A DNA stretch of 64,000 nucleotides from Scilla litardierei (taxonomy: Eukaryota; Streptophyta; Magnoliopsida; Asparagales; Asparagaceae), in assembly GCA_030789695.1 (NCBI GenBank), contig CM061134.1:65423481-65487480 (forward strand), read 5' to 3'. Shown here piece by piece: positions 44,684-56,884 of this stretch. The stretch's first letter is position 1; each line of letters starts with the position of its first letter. Below the pieces are notes generated by a model that saw only the letters and a list, made by a program, of their open reading frames with translations, made no database searches and had not been told where the DNA came from. The translations under genes were made by a program, and so were the position numbers.

Positions 44684-47600
44684 ATGAGTATCTTCATTTG
44701 GAACACACGAGGTCTAAATAATTCAGTCAGACGTAGAGAACTTCGCGACAGATTGAAAAGTATAAAGCCATCTATGGTGATTTTACTTGAGACTAAATTG
44801 AAGGAGGGCCACAACAAATTGAACTCTTGTTTCCTTACAACCTGGAATACTACAAACAACTTCGGCTTGCATAGGGGTGGGAGAATCTTGATTGGTTATG
44901 ATATGTTGGTTTGGGGAATTACGCAGATCTCAATATCTGCTCAACACATTACACTCCGTTGTTTGAATAAATGAGGGCTCTTGATTAATATTACTGCCAT
45001 CTATGGATCCAACCTTCGCACTGAACACAATACGCTATGGAACCTTATTGAACTGGATGCGGCTGCTATCGGAGGAGAGGCCTGGCTAATAGGAGGGGAT
45101 TTTAATACTATCAGGTATTCTAAGGAGAAGTGTGGGGGGAATAGACCTGACCCGTCATTGTTAGATGATTTTAACAATTGCCTGAACAATTGTTCTCTTT
45201 TCGATATTAAAAGTGTTGGGAATCCAATGACATGGTGCAACAAGAGATTGGGTGGCGAGAGGATTGCAGCAAGGCTGGATCGGGCTCTGTGTAACTCCAG
45301 CTGGCTCGGCATCCTGCCTGACTCATTTGTGGAATACTTAGACCCTTTAACGAGCGACCATTCGACTATGCTCATTAAGCTCCACTCCAAGGTAAAATCT
45401 TACCCAAAACCCTTTAAAATTTTCAATTTCTGGGTTAAATGGGCTGGGTACAGTGAGCTTGTTGCATCTGCTTGGGGTCATCATGTGGACGGCTCTCCCA
45501 TGCATTGCGCCTTCACAAAGATGCGTGGAGTCAAGGAGGCGTTGAGGTTGTGGGTGCATCACCAAATGACCCAGAATTCTATTCCAGATTGTCGCAGGAA
45601 ACTAGAGGAGATCAACATGCTTCCGAATCTATGTAATGATATTGAATTGCAGAAACAAGAGCAGGTTCTAAGTAACAAACTAGCAAATTTATTGGGTATG
45701 GAGGAGGAGATGCTTCGCCAAAAAAGTCGTCAGGACTGGCTTAGTCTGGGGGACAAAAATACAAAATTTTTTCATACAGCCATGCAAGCGAGGCAAAACC
45801 ACAACAACTTGGGACACTTGGTAGATGCTGATGGGAACTATAATAGATCATTCGAGGAGCTAAGAAGTAGTGCGCCAATTTTTTATGAAGCCCTGTATAA
45901 TCAAACCGACTACTGGACTGCTTTCCCAAATGTCATTCCAAAAAGGAAGCTAACCATTGATGCTGCACTTTGGTTAGAAAGAAGGGTCTCTGAGGAGGAA
46001 GTCAAAGAGGCAGTTTTCCAAATAGGGGTGGATAAATCCCCTGGTCTAGATGGGTTCAATGCATATTTCTTTCAACATAGCTGGAGCATTATAGGTAATG
46101 ATATTACTAAAGCTGTTCGATCCTTTTTTCGTTCTAGCTCTATCATGCACCCTATAAATCATACTTACCTTACTCTGGTTCCTAAGAATTCTAATGCTTC
46201 TGGTTTGGGTGACTATAGACGCATTGCCTGCTGCAACGTTCTTTACAAGATTATTAACAAAATCATATGTAATAGATTGAAAGTTGTAATTCATGAGCTT
46301 ATTTCACCGAATCAATCTGCCTTCCTCAAAGGAAGACTTTTATCTGATTGTGCGTTTCTAGCCCATGAACAAATTAGAGACTTTAGAAACCCAATGGGTG
46401 CTAGAGCATGCCTTAAATTGGATCTAAGGAAGGCTTTCGACACTGTAAATCGTGAATTCATCTACTTCATTATGCACCAAATGGGGTTCAGCAGGAAATT
46501 TTCAGGTTGGATAAAGGAATGTCCATCAACTTCTACCATCTCAGTCATGGTTAATGGATCCCCTGTGGGCTACTTTGAAGGTAATAGAGGACTCAGACAG
46601 GGAGACCCACTCTCCCCATTTCTTTTTGTCATCACTATGGAGGCCTTTTCATTACTTATAGAAGAAGCTATAGTGGCCAGAAATATTCGGGATATAAATT
46701 GTATATTTTTACCCTATGAGGTTATCGATTTCTCGATCGCGTTTTCCGAGTCAACCAACGTACATGTGCAATCTCGCATCTCCTCTTTACCGATGATTTG
46801 CTGGTATTTTGCCGTGCTAATTCTCATTCATTGGGGGACTTAAGACGTTATTATCAGATTTTGCTAACCTCACAGGATTGCAAATTAACTGGGATAAGAG
46901 TACTTCTATTTTCAGTAAGGGGACAAAGAGGCCTGCTTGTTTAGCAAAATTACTTGGGATTAGGCTGGGCACATTCTGTACCACTTATCTGGGGTTGCCG
47001 CTCTCCACCAGATACCCTAAGCCTATAATGTACAACAGATTAGTTGATAAGTGTAAGAAAAGACTTATGTGCTGGTCCTCTTCGTTACTATCCATTTCAG
47101 GACGCATTGAATTGGTAAAATCCGTAATATATGGCATGGTTATTTTCTGGATGCAAGCTTATCGGATACCTAAATCTACTTTGCGAAGTATTACCTCGGC
47201 ATGTAAGAAATTTATCTGTGGATCTTCCCACACATGGGCCTGAAGAGACATTTGTACCCCTAAAGAGGAGGGAGGGGTGGGAATGCGACTATTTTCAGAT
47301 CTAAACTTGGCAGCATGCATTAGGCTGACATGGAGAATGTTATCTACCGAAGGGCTTTGGGCTAATTATATGAAAGCAACTACAGAGACAGTGGTGCATT
47401 CTTTGCAGCAAAAGGTAAAACTATTCAGTCTGGCACTTGGAAGTTTATGTTACATTGCAGGACTTTCTCTAAGAAGTTGATTAAGCTGCAAGTGGGAAAT
47501 GGGTGTTCAACTTTATTTTGGCATGATAACTGGCTGGTTTGTGGTCCTCTAAGTGATTTATATGATGTACCTTCTGATTCAGCCAACAAAAAAGTGTCCG

Positions 47601-48327
47601 AATATTGGACATGCGATGGATGGGTGGATGATCCCTCTATCCATCATATTCAGCACCTGCTTTAGCCGATATACCTCTCACATGGGCCGGATACATGGGA
47701 ATGGATTCCAGGGCCGAGATTTTCATTCAATGATGCTTGGGAGGGTACCAGACGTCGGGGTATTTCGTTTCCTTATTATAAACTAATATGGTATAATAAG
47801 CACATCCCTAAGATGACATTGACTCTACTACGGGCTTTCCATAAGAAATTGCTAACTAGGGATTTGCTTGCTAAATGGGGCATTAGTACCCCAACTCAAT
47901 GTGTTTTATGTGATGAGGGAAAGGATGAAAACATAAATCATATCTTCTTTGGATGCCACTATTCAAGCTACATTTTTCGCAGGAACCTCCTCAAATTAGG
48001 TGTATCAACCCCCATTGAGCCTTCATTGCCTAACGTGGGGGACTATTACCTCTTGCACTTCGCATCAAAGGATACTCTAAGCTTGCTGGCCAAAACTGCC
48101 CTATCTGCCATAGTTTGGCATGGAGAGAGAGAAATAGGAGGATATTTGAGGGATCCGAAAAATCTAAGACTCTATTGTTTGAAGACATAGCAGCGGATAT
48201 AAGGATTGCGCTAAGAGACCACGATCCCAATGACCCATGTGCTGGTCAAGCAATGGCTAACTGGGAATTGATGCAGGATAGTAGGGACTGTGTACGTTTA
48301 CGGTATGGAGGGGTAAATGGTAGTTGA
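44684..48327 (+). pseudogene. LINE 1 ORF2: endonuclease and reverse transcriptase
   Basis: Begins IFIWNTRGLNNSVRRRELRD and LLETKL, the AP-type endonuclease start. A stop at about 44,972 interrupts it. The 620-codon frame from 44,981 gives LIGGDFNTIRY (endonuclease), MTWCNKR, DHSTMLI, then RQKSRQDWLSLGDKNTKFFH and the reverse transcriptase: KSPGLDGFNAYFFQHSW, LVPKNSN, SAFLKGRLLSDC, LKLDLRKAFDTVN, GLRQGDPLSPFLFVI. A frameshift near 46,720-46,780 moves the catalytic box (LFTDDLLVFCR, Ala to Thr) to another frame. Later frames hold IELVKSVIYGM and a zf-RVT module with CVLCDEGKDENINHIFFGC (about 47,900-47,970). Inactive. Confidence 0.9.
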
Positions 48328-48395
48328 GAGTGACGCGCTTGTGCCTTCTCCTCTCTCTAGTCATTCCCCCTTTGTATTTTGCACATTTTTAATAT

Positions 48396-48647
48396 GGGTT
48401 TTTCTCATATTAGTCCCTTAAATTATGTGTATTTTGATATTAGTCCCTTAAATCTTTGTAATTTGAATTTAGTCCCTTAAATGTTTAATATTAATCTAAA
48501 TAGTCCCTTTTGTTAACCTAAATAGTCCCTTAAATGTTTAAAGTTTAACCTAAATAGTCCCTTTAAAGGACTAAATTCAAATTACAAAAATTTAAGGGAC
48601 TAATATCAAAATACACATAATTTAAGGGACTAATAAGAGAAAAACCC
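48396..48647. mobile_element. MULE-type MITE in the LINE 1 3' UTR
   Basis: Perfect 9-bp target duplications TTTTAATAT (48,387-48,395 and 48,648-48,656) flank a 252-bp element with termini GGGTTTTTCTC and GAGAAAAACCC. The arms are complementary over roughly 95 bp and built from TTAGTCCCTTAAAT words. The 9-bp duplication points to the Mutator superfamily. Confidence 0.88.
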
Positions 48648-49422
48648 TTTTAATATTTTAATAAAGATACTCACTAAACTTCCAAAAAAAAAATCTATAT
48701 AGATGGGTTCTCTCCGCTAATTTCTAGTGAGAGAAGCTCCGGTTCGTGGCGATCGGGATCTGAGAGTTTCGTTGACGGAGGTGGCTGCTGAGGCCAGCTC
48801 AGGCGGCGGCTGGAGAGGCGCTGGTGGAGAGGGAGCTCTTGCTTCTCTCCAGTCATCGGACATCTCCTCTTGCTCGTTCCTGTGGGTGGAGATCTTGATC
48901 TGACAGTGAGTGCGCCGCTGCTTTATATCTCGTCGATCGTCATTTTTGATCTAGTATCTGATTTCTCTTTGAATTTTTTTCGCTGAGAACTGAGATATGC
49001 GATAGCTGTTGGAATTTGAGTGAGGCAATTGGGAGCTGTAGCGACGGAGTGAAGAGCGTCTAGTTCTTCTTCTTTGCAGCGATCAGTCGGATCATCACTT
49101 TTGAAAGTTCTTGATCTTGATCGGACTAGCCTCTGTTCCTTCTTGTTGTCAAATTGGATCTTGATTGCTGTTGAGTTCTGTGTGGTCCTGGGAAGTTGAG
49201 GATCTAGCAGGGGGAGTTCTCCACCTTGTCTGTTCGATTCATCCTCAATATCGCGTTACTTTTGGCGGATCAAGATCTTAATCTAAGATTTTGATCCGGC
49301 GGTAATTAACTTTCCTTATCTTGATCTGCACTGGTATTATATTTGATCGGATTTGATTTCTTGATTGATTTTGATCTTGCTGATTTGTCTGGAGCTTGGT
49401 TGCTGGATTTTCATGTTCCAAT

Positions 49423-50938
49423 GGAGGCTAATTATTCTGGAAATTGGAGCAAGCCTACTGAGAATGAGATCAATGCTGACGCTACGAGAGGGTGGAGAGA
49501 GGTGGCTCGCAAGAAAACTAAGTCTCCGACGGAGGCGGGAGGGAAGCATACAGAACTGTGAAAAAGTAAGAAGCCTCAGGTGGATGGGAGAGGAAACACA
49601 CAAGGCTATAAGTCTAACAGGTTTGATGCTCACAAGGTGTTTGAAAGAAGAGCTCAGAGGCCGAAGACTCAAATGAAGATCAGCGTTAATGGAGAAGAGC
49701 GCTCTTAGCTCGATATTTGCACGAATAGATGTAAGATCTCTGATTCATATGAGATGACATACATCCCCTCGGTGCTGGATGAAGAAGGCGCGGCGGTGTC
49801 AAGGCTATCGGAGGGAAGGCGCGACGGTGGCAAGGCCATCGGAGGACATGATGGCTGAAGGTGGCGACCGATGGGAGTATACGCTAGTGGGATATGTGCT
49901 AGGAGACATCCCCTTCTACGGGCAGATTGGAGAACCAAAGGAGAGGTTAGTATATACTCTCGTGAGAACGTCATCTTTTTCTTCAGTTTTGAGTCTAAGG
50001 AGGATCGAGATGTGGCGTTGCTTGGCGGTCCATGGCTGTTCGACGGCAGGCTTGTTGTGCTGCAACGTTGGAGTGCCGATGTGGTATACGAGCGCGACTT
50101 GTTGACGGTGGTGCCGGTCTGGGTGCAGTTCCCCAATCCGCCCCTCAATTTATGGACTCTTCGTATACTCAATGCCATTGCTAGCGTCATCGGAGACCCT
50201 ACTTGCTTGGATCGGGCCACGACGAGGTTGGAGAGGTTTGCTTACGCGAGGTGTCTAGTTGAAGTAAAAGCTGACGCGCCACTGCCTCAATTCGTCACCG
50301 TTCAACTTAGAGAGAGATCTGAGATTAAACTTGGAGTTGGGTATGAAGGAGAACCCCCCGCTGCTCCAAATGTGTATGTTTTAGCCATGAGACCAAACAA
50401 TGTCCTTTGGGTTTTAAGGGGAGTGAAGCTTGTATTAATGGTGTGATGAACCAGGCAAATGTTAGCCTTGCTGAGAAGGGAAATGTAATTCCGAAAGAAA
50501 GTGCTGTTTTAGGGGATATGGGGTTGTCGAGTGTTAACTTGAACACTTGTAAAATGGGTGGGAACAAGGATGTTGATGCCTGTAAAATGGGTGGGAAAAG
50601 GGACGCTGATGCTTGTAAAATGGGTGGGAATATGGATGTACGGGAAATCTGTAGGAGTGGGGACCTGGCTGCGTCCAGAGATGAGGTTGTAATGGGGAAA
50701 AGTACCGATGTAACAAACACTGAAAAATGTAATACTCTGAGAGGGGGGCGAAAGGGAAATCCTGAAGGGCGATCCGTCCAAGGATGCGGAGCCTGTGGAA
50801 ATGGGAGATACATGCGAAGGAACCCTTTCGAGCCTCTAAGATTAAATGATCAGCATACTCATGCACGGCCATCCTTATTTGATGATTCTGATGATCTCGA
50901 TGATGAGTCAGAAGAGTTAAACGATCGTCAATGAGAAT
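49423..50938 (+). pseudogene. LINE 2 ORF1 with DUF4283
   Basis: ATG at 49,423 starts MEANYSGNWSKPTENEINAD and GWREVARKK, a usual LINE ORF1 start, stopping at 49,561. The DUF4283 module (49,860-50,300) is spread over two frames: GGPWLFDGRLVVLQRWSADV, VPVWVQFPNPPLNLWTLRIL and ERFAYARCLVEVKAD. A tail frame (50,407-50,934) has three copies of a CKMGGNKDVDA-like 11-residue repeat. DUF4283 proteins bind the LINE RNA. Confidence 0.8.
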
Positions 50939-51087
50939 TGGTTACTGAAACATTAAGTGTTGAGCAAAAATAATAAAGGGCACAAAAAATCAAACAACTC
51001 TAACAAAGGGGTCGCTTTATCAAAAGCTGTCCGTAAGAGTGATAGATTAAAGGGGGGTGTGGTTGCCCCTCAAACAAACTCCCATTA

Positions 51088-51425
51088 ATGGTGTTGTTCT
51101 TATGGAATATACGAGGCCTCAATAACATTACGAGGTCGAGCGAGCTTAAGTCCCGAATCCGTAAACATTGCCCCTCTCTGGTTGGCTTATTGGAAACTAA
51201 AGTTGTTGAGAAGAATGCTCATATGATTCTCAAATGCTTCCCGAAGAAATGGCTATCAATTGATAATTAGTAGTCATACGAATGGTCACGTATTGTTGTG
51301 ATGTACGATCATGATATCTGGAATTGTGTGATTGATGAGGTGTCGGCCCAACATCTTACCATGGTTCGTATGAATGCTGCTGGGTTTAGCATGGTGGTCA
51401 CGGTGATATATGCTTCCAATAATTC

Positions 51426-51478
<53 letters not shown>

Positions 51479-54400
51479 TTGGATCGCTATTATGGCTAGC
51501 TCCCCCATGTATAATAACTTGCCTTGGTTGATTGGTTGGGATTTCAACTGTGTCAGATATGCCTGGGATAAAGTGTGATGGAGACCGATTGTGGAGAACA
51601 TGGTTGAGGAGTTCAATACATGTATTAATTCTAGTGCTCTTATCGAACTTAAATCTGTTGGCAACCCTCTAAGTTGGACCAATCGAAGTATTGGCTCTTG
51701 CCGCATTAATGCCACGCTTGATCGTACATTCTGCAATTGCAAGTGGATTGATAATCTGCCCGCATCCTATTGTGAGTATGTTGCTAGAGGTACTAGTGAC
51801 CATTCTTCCCTTGTTATTCATCTTCATCCCATGGTTGGTACGGACCCTAAGCCATTCAAAATTTTCAAGGACTTAAGCCCCTGGGTATATGAATGTATTA
51901 GAAGATCATTGGCATCCCGAAGCTGTGGGTTGTCCGATGATTCGCCTCGTTTCCAAACATAAGAACCTTAAAATTGGGTTAAAACGTTTAGGTGCTGAGC
52001 TTAGGGATACTAATGGTGTATCCAAATGTCGGTATGTGCTTGCTTCTATCCAGAATGATCCTGATTTGGGTTCGTGTGCTGAGAAGCAAAGGATATAACA
52101 TAACCTTATCAATCAGTTGGCTTATGCTATTGATATCGAGGAGGCTAATTTGAGGCAAAAAAGTAGACATGATTGGTTACATCTTGGGGATCGTAATACC
52201 CACTTCTTTTACACCGCTATGAAGGCTAGTCAAAGCCACAACAGTCTTGGGCATCTTATTTCTGCTGATGGAGCTTATGATGGCAGCATCAATAAAATTA
52301 AAATAGACGGCCCAAAATTTTATGCTAGGCTCTATAACCAGGAGGACTATTGGAGAGTTTTCCTTTGCCTTACAATTGAGAGAGTTCTCACTAATAAGGT
52401 TGCTTCTTGGATTGAACGGCCAATTCTTGAAGAGGTTAAAAATGATGTGTTTCAGATTGGTGGTGATAAGGCCCTTGGGGCCTGATGGGTTCAATGGTTT
52501 CTTTTATCGGAACTCATGGAATATTATTGAGAGGGATGTTACCAATGCGGTTCTATCCTTCTTCCGTTCTGGCAGAATTCTTTGTCAGGTTAATCATACA
52601 TTCTTGACTCTCATTCCCAAAAGCTCCAATGCTTCTGGGTTGGGGGACTACATGCCTATCTCCTGCTGCAATGTATTGTATAAGATCATCAGCAAAGTTC
52701 TTTGTAACAGGCTGAAAAGGGCGGTCATTGAACTTATTTTCCCAAATCAGGCTACCTTTCTTAAAGGTCGTCTTCTAGCAGATTGTACCTTGCTAGCTCA
52801 TGAACACATTTGGGATTTTAATAATCCCATGGAGCCCCGCGCTTGTCTTAAATTGGATCTTCGCAAGGCTTTCGATAGTGTGAATTGGGAGTTCATTTAC
52901 TTCATGCTTCATCAGATGGGGTTCAAGCACAAATTTATTGGTTAGATATGCGAATGTATATCCACTCCCTCTTTTTCAGTCATGGTTAATGGCTCTCATT
53001 TTAGTATATTCCAATCAAATAGAGGGTTGAGGCCGGGTGATCCTCTTTCTCATCTTTTTGTGGTTGTTATGGAGGCTTTCTCCCTTCTGATGGCTAAAAC
53101 TAATTCTACGCGTAGCATCTTACCCACAAAGAGAGTTGGGGCTGTTACTCATCTCCTTTTTGCCGATATTTGCTTTTATTCTGTCGTGCTAACACCAAGT
53201 CCCTTGATGGCTTGAAGGATCTCCTCTCTACATTCAAATGACTGATTGGTCTTGAGGTTAATTGGAGTAAATGTGCTGGATTTTCAGTAGGGGCCAAAAA
53301 ACCTGGTAGTCTTGTGGATATTTTGGGTATCCGGCGGGTGCAATCTCTTACCACTTACTTGGGGCTACCTCTTTCAACTAAGTATCCCACGGCTTCAATG
53401 TATGCCAGGTTGATTGACAAATGCAGGAGCAGGTTGCAGAGGTGGTCCTCTTCCCTGCTATCTATTTCAGGGCACATTAAACTTGCCAGATCAGTATCTA
53501 TGGCATGGTTTCTTATTGGTTGCAGGCTTTCCATATTCCTAAATCTGTTTTAAGCACTCTCAATTCCATATGCAGAAGGTTCGTTTGGGGGAAATCGTAT
53601 TCCTGGGCTTGGGATGATATGTGTGCACCCAAGCTGGAGGGGGGTGTGGGTCTCAGACGGTTTTTTGATTTCAATACTGCTTATGGTATGAAGTTGACAT
53701 GGTGTATGCTTACCCATGATGGCATTTGGACTTCCTATATGAGACGGTAATATATGAGTAGTACGGGGTTCTTCTTGGCCAAGGCTAATCCTATGCAATC
53801 TGGGACATGGAAATTTATCCTTTAGTGTCGTGAATTCACCAAGAAGCTCACTAAAAGCATTGTCAGGAACAGGGCCATAACTCTATTTTGGTATGATAAC
53901 TGGCTCACTTACGGTCTGCTTTGTGACACTTATGATGTGCTGGTTGGTAAGGAAAGGAAAATGGTTTATGATCACTGGTCGATGGAGGGATGTGTTAACA
54001 ATCCGTGCTCTTACCTGTTAGATCTGCCATTGCTTCGGTCTCACTACTTCCTGGGGAGGATTTTTGGAATTGGAGTTCTAAGTCCCCTTCTTTGCATGAT
54101 GCATGGGCGGGTTCTCGTGCTATTAGACCCATATTTCCCTACTACAGGGTGGTCTGGTACCAGGGGCATATCCCTAAAATGGCTATTACTCTGTTGCATG
54201 CTTTTCATGGGAAGCTGCTCACTTGTGACAAACTCGTTCATTGGGGAGTGCCTTCTTCCCCTTTTTGTGTCATATGCTCAGATGATGCACATGAACGTGT
54301 GGATCATATCTTTTTTGAATGTAGTTTTACTAACTACCTGCTTTTCGAGGGAGTAAGCGACCTATTGGGGATCACTACAGCTCCACCTTCCTCCCTTACA

Positions 54401-54616
54401 GGAGTGGGCGACCTATTTCTCTCTTACTTTCATAAGAAGTATAGCGTGGGTGTGCTAGCCAAGACTGTCTTGGCTGCGATGATATGGCACATTTGGAGGC
54501 AGATGAATAGGAGGATTTTCGAGGGAGTAAGCCAGATTCAGACTCTTCTCTTTAAGGACATAGCTGCCGACGTCAGAATTGCTCTTGAGGCATATAGAGT
54601 GGGATCAGGATGCTGA
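51088..54616 (+). pseudogene. LINE 2 ORF2: endonuclease and reverse transcriptase
   Basis: Starts MVLFLWNIRGLNNITRSSEL and LLETKV, the endonuclease N-terminus. A (GA)n run then replaces part of the domain at 51,428-51,474. Later pieces are GNPLSWTNRSIG, DHSSLVI, RQKSRHDWLHLGDRNTHFFY, then reverse transcriptase: DGFNGFFYRNSWNII, LIPKSSNASGLGDY, ATFLKGRLLADC, LKLDLRKAFDSVN, and LLFADICFYS, where the second catalytic Asp is replaced by Ile. The zf-RVT part is FCVICSDDAHERVDHIFFEC (about 54,265-54,325), ending IWRQMNRRIFEGVS. At least six frame breaks. Confidence 0.88.
51428..51474. repeat. (GA)n microsatellite inside the LINE 2 endonuclease
   Basis: About 23 uninterrupted GA units encoding Arg-Glu repeats in one frame. 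They interrupt the endonuclease core after VIYASNNSR, where conserved catalytic motifs should follow. Confidence 0.97.
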
Positions 54617-54835
54617 GAGTGCTCCCCTTTCAAATTGGGGGTTATTAGTGTAAAGTGAATTCTTCCTGTATTTTTTTGTAATCTTTTAGGTTCTTTGGGT
54701 AAAGGAAGGTGTTAAGTATTGGAGGGTGACGGTGCCTGTGCCATATCCCCGCCTTACTAACATCCTTCTTCTATACCTAGAGCCATGTACATTTTTGAGA
54801 GATTCAATAAAGATACACACATATTCTCCAAAAAA

Positions 54836-54850
54836 TATATAGTCCAATGG
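54836..54850. repeat. Right target duplication of LINE 1 (after LINE 2)
   Basis: TATATAGTCCAATGG, identical to 43,763-43,777. Confidence 0.85.
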
Positions 54851-54857
54851 GCGTCAG

Positions 54858-55207
54858 GTGGCCAAGGAAGGGATTTCCTCCTTGGTCCACCACATGCCAC
54901 CCCCTAACACAAGTGTTTTTTGAAATTTTTTTCCAATATGATCCACACCTCATGGATGACCACCACACCAAAAATCAAGTGATTCCAACACTCTTTTCCC
55001 ATCGATCCATCCGTTACAAAAAGTTCTATAAAATTCTGCTGTTGATTTTTGCAGTGGATGGATCCATGTGAAAAAAGTGTTGGGATCACTTGATTTTTGG
55101 TATGGTGTCATCCATGAGGTGTAAATCACAATAGAAAAAAATTAAAAAAACTTGTGGTAGGGGGTTAGCTGGTGGTGGACCAAGGAGGAAATCCCCTCAT
55201 TGGCCAA
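54858..55207. mobile_element. Foldback MITE E
   Basis: The left arm GGCCAAGGAAGGGATTTCCT and the right arm ending in its near complement (AGGAAATCCCC...TTGGCC) pair over about 165 bp. The inner part shares words with MITEs B-D and F (CCACACCAAAAATCAAGTG). Confidence 0.82.
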
Positions 55208-55223
55208 CTGAGATCCATTTTTA

Positions 55224-55689
55224 CACACACATAGAATAACGGGTATCATATGACATGTGAGGCATCTCCTTGTATCCAAGATACTAAGTGGGTTGGTACA
55301 AGCCCATATGAGCTTGTACTTGTTGTACCACCCCATTTGTGTGTGTGTCTGCGTGTGTGTATATCGCATGAAATTTCATACTCTGGCAGCTCATGGCTCC
55401 CACTCCCCTTTTTTGAGTTTTTTTACAAAGTTATTATACACATTCTAAAACCCCAAATATGGATGAACCCTAGGGGTATTTGACCCTCGATCCACCCTTT
55501 ATAAAAAGTTTTATTCTTATGAAACCATCGAATTTGCAACGGGTAAATCGAGGGTCAAACATCATTGGATTCACTTGATTTTTGGTGTGGTGATCATATA
55601 TGATGTGTAGAACAAAACCAAAAAGATTTCAAAAGAATATGTTTTATATAACTGATAGCATAGGAAATTTCCTGCGCTAAGCACATATT
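55224..55689. mobile_element. MITE F
   Basis: Contains CCAAATATGGATGAACCCTA, TTTGACCCTCGATCCACC and GATTTTTGGTGTGGTGATCA, the body of the B/C/D family, and ends AGCACATATT like MITE D. The left part (ACGGGTATCATATGACATGTG, first 20 bases diagnostic) resembles the end of MITE A. Confidence 0.7.
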
Positions 55690-56540
55690 CTTTTTTCTGT
55701 ATATACACACACGCTAGCAATAACATGTTCACAGAGTGCACGTGCATCAAAAAAACCCCTCACAGGATGCGTGACCCATGCTCATGATGAAATGAGAGAG
55801 AAGAGTGAGTGTGAGTGAGTGTATTATCTTGGGGGTTGGAATTTTTCGAGTGAAGTGGTTGGTGGGCCACACATGGTCATGTGGAAATGAGGTGACACTC
55901 TACTGCCACATTTGTGGTAGTCAACAACCCCCGTGGGGGATTGCCCGCATTTGTTTAAAGGATAGTAATGAACATCACCAATCTTATAAGACTGATTATT
56001 AAGCCTTTATTAAGCATGTGATGCAATTTATCTTTTGCTTGATTTTCTACTTTATTTCTTGTTAAACACCGCAGATGTGTAATAAACCAACTGCTACATG
56101 TGGCATTTTGAGGGGCATACCAATCTTATGCCGAGCATCTTCTCAAAACCTTTCAATGTTTTGAAGAGTTTAAGATTTCTACACAAACAATAAATAATTT
56201 TTATTTCGAAACAAAATATTTTGTGCATCCTTGCCTAGCAGGAGGGGTTTTAGATTTTATTCACATGTTCTTGGGTTAACTCTTCATTCTAGATTTTTCT
56301 CCCATTTTTTCTTCTCATCTTTTATAATGAAATAAAGATTTAAATATTAAAATATATGGAACAAATTAACAAATCAAACTACAATTTTAATCAAAAATTA
56401 ACCACATCACATAGTAATACACTAAATTGGATCTAAATTCTTAAGAACTAATATAGCACAGTAATAATTGGCTAAGGAATCTTAGTTTATCACCACTGTT
56501 ACTCACTATTGTTTCTCCTATGAATAAAAAATCATAGCCT
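55690..56540 (+). other. Intron 11 stretch, no feature seen
   Basis: AT-rich sequence with short CA and GTGAGT runs. No transposon ends or credible ORF were recognised. Confidence 0.55.
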
Positions 56541-56760
56541 AAGGACAAATTTTGGGAAAAAAACCAAAAATTAAAAATAATTCTAAAATCGGCCGTATGG
56601 AAAAATAATTGTAGAAACCGACCAACTTCCGCCACATCAACGACTACGATGTGACTGGGTGTTGACGGGGCGAGGTTTGATTTGATCGAGGTTGCCAACC
56701 TCGATCAAAGTGCAGATGCTTCAAACCATCATGTGATTTTACTTGTCTTGTGATAAAAAA

Positions 56761-56811
56761 TGAGTTAACTGGATATCTTGGTTGGGGTTTCAAAGGTCCC
56801 GAGTTTGATTC
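56761..56811 (+). promoter_or_regulatory. Possible Pol III A and B boxes in the left arm
   Basis: TGAGTTAACTGG (56,761-56,772) fits a degenerate A box at about ten of twelve positions. GAGTTTGATTC (56,801-56,811) fits a B box with one mismatch. Their start-to-start distance is 40 bp, close to tRNA genes. The right arm has a related inverted pair. This could be a tRNA-derived SINE head. No tRNA fold is present. Confidence 0.4.
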
Positions 56812-56884
56812 TCGGAATGCCACTTTTTGTAAAATTTTAATCTTAAAACCAACAAATTTTGAAAAATTTGTAAACTCAACCCAT

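Larger units (their letters stand above)
43778..48692 (+). mobile_element. LINE 1: L1-type non-LTR retrotransposon, 5'-truncated
   Basis: It starts within ORF1, continues with an ORF2 (endonuclease, reverse transcriptase, zf-RVT) and ends with a TTTAATAAAGATACTC tail and A10 at 48,683. A 252-bp MULE-type MITE sits in its 3' UTR. The 15-bp target duplication is at 43,763-43,777, with its partner beyond LINE 2, so LINE 2 inserted into the end of this element. Confidence 0.88.
48693..54835 (+). mobile_element. LINE 2: near full-length L1-type retrotransposon, nested in LINE 1
   Basis: A 5' UTR of about 700 bp, ORF1 with DUF4283, ORF2 with endonuclease, reverse transcriptase and zf-RVT, and a 3' end CAATAAAGATACACACAT plus short A-run at 54,831. 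TATATAG occurs on both sides (about 48,697 and 54,836) and may be its own duplication within the LINE 1 duplication. Many frameshifts and stops make it inactive. ORF2 resembles that of LINE 1, so both belong to one broad family. Confidence 0.85.

Noticed and set aside
44684..48327. Host reverse-transcriptase or endonuclease gene
   Set aside because: Domain order, poly(A) tail and target duplication identify an L1-type LINE.
56761..56830. A tRNA gene
   Set aside because: A- and B-box-like words are present, but no acceptor stem, anticodon arm or cloverleaf can be drawn.
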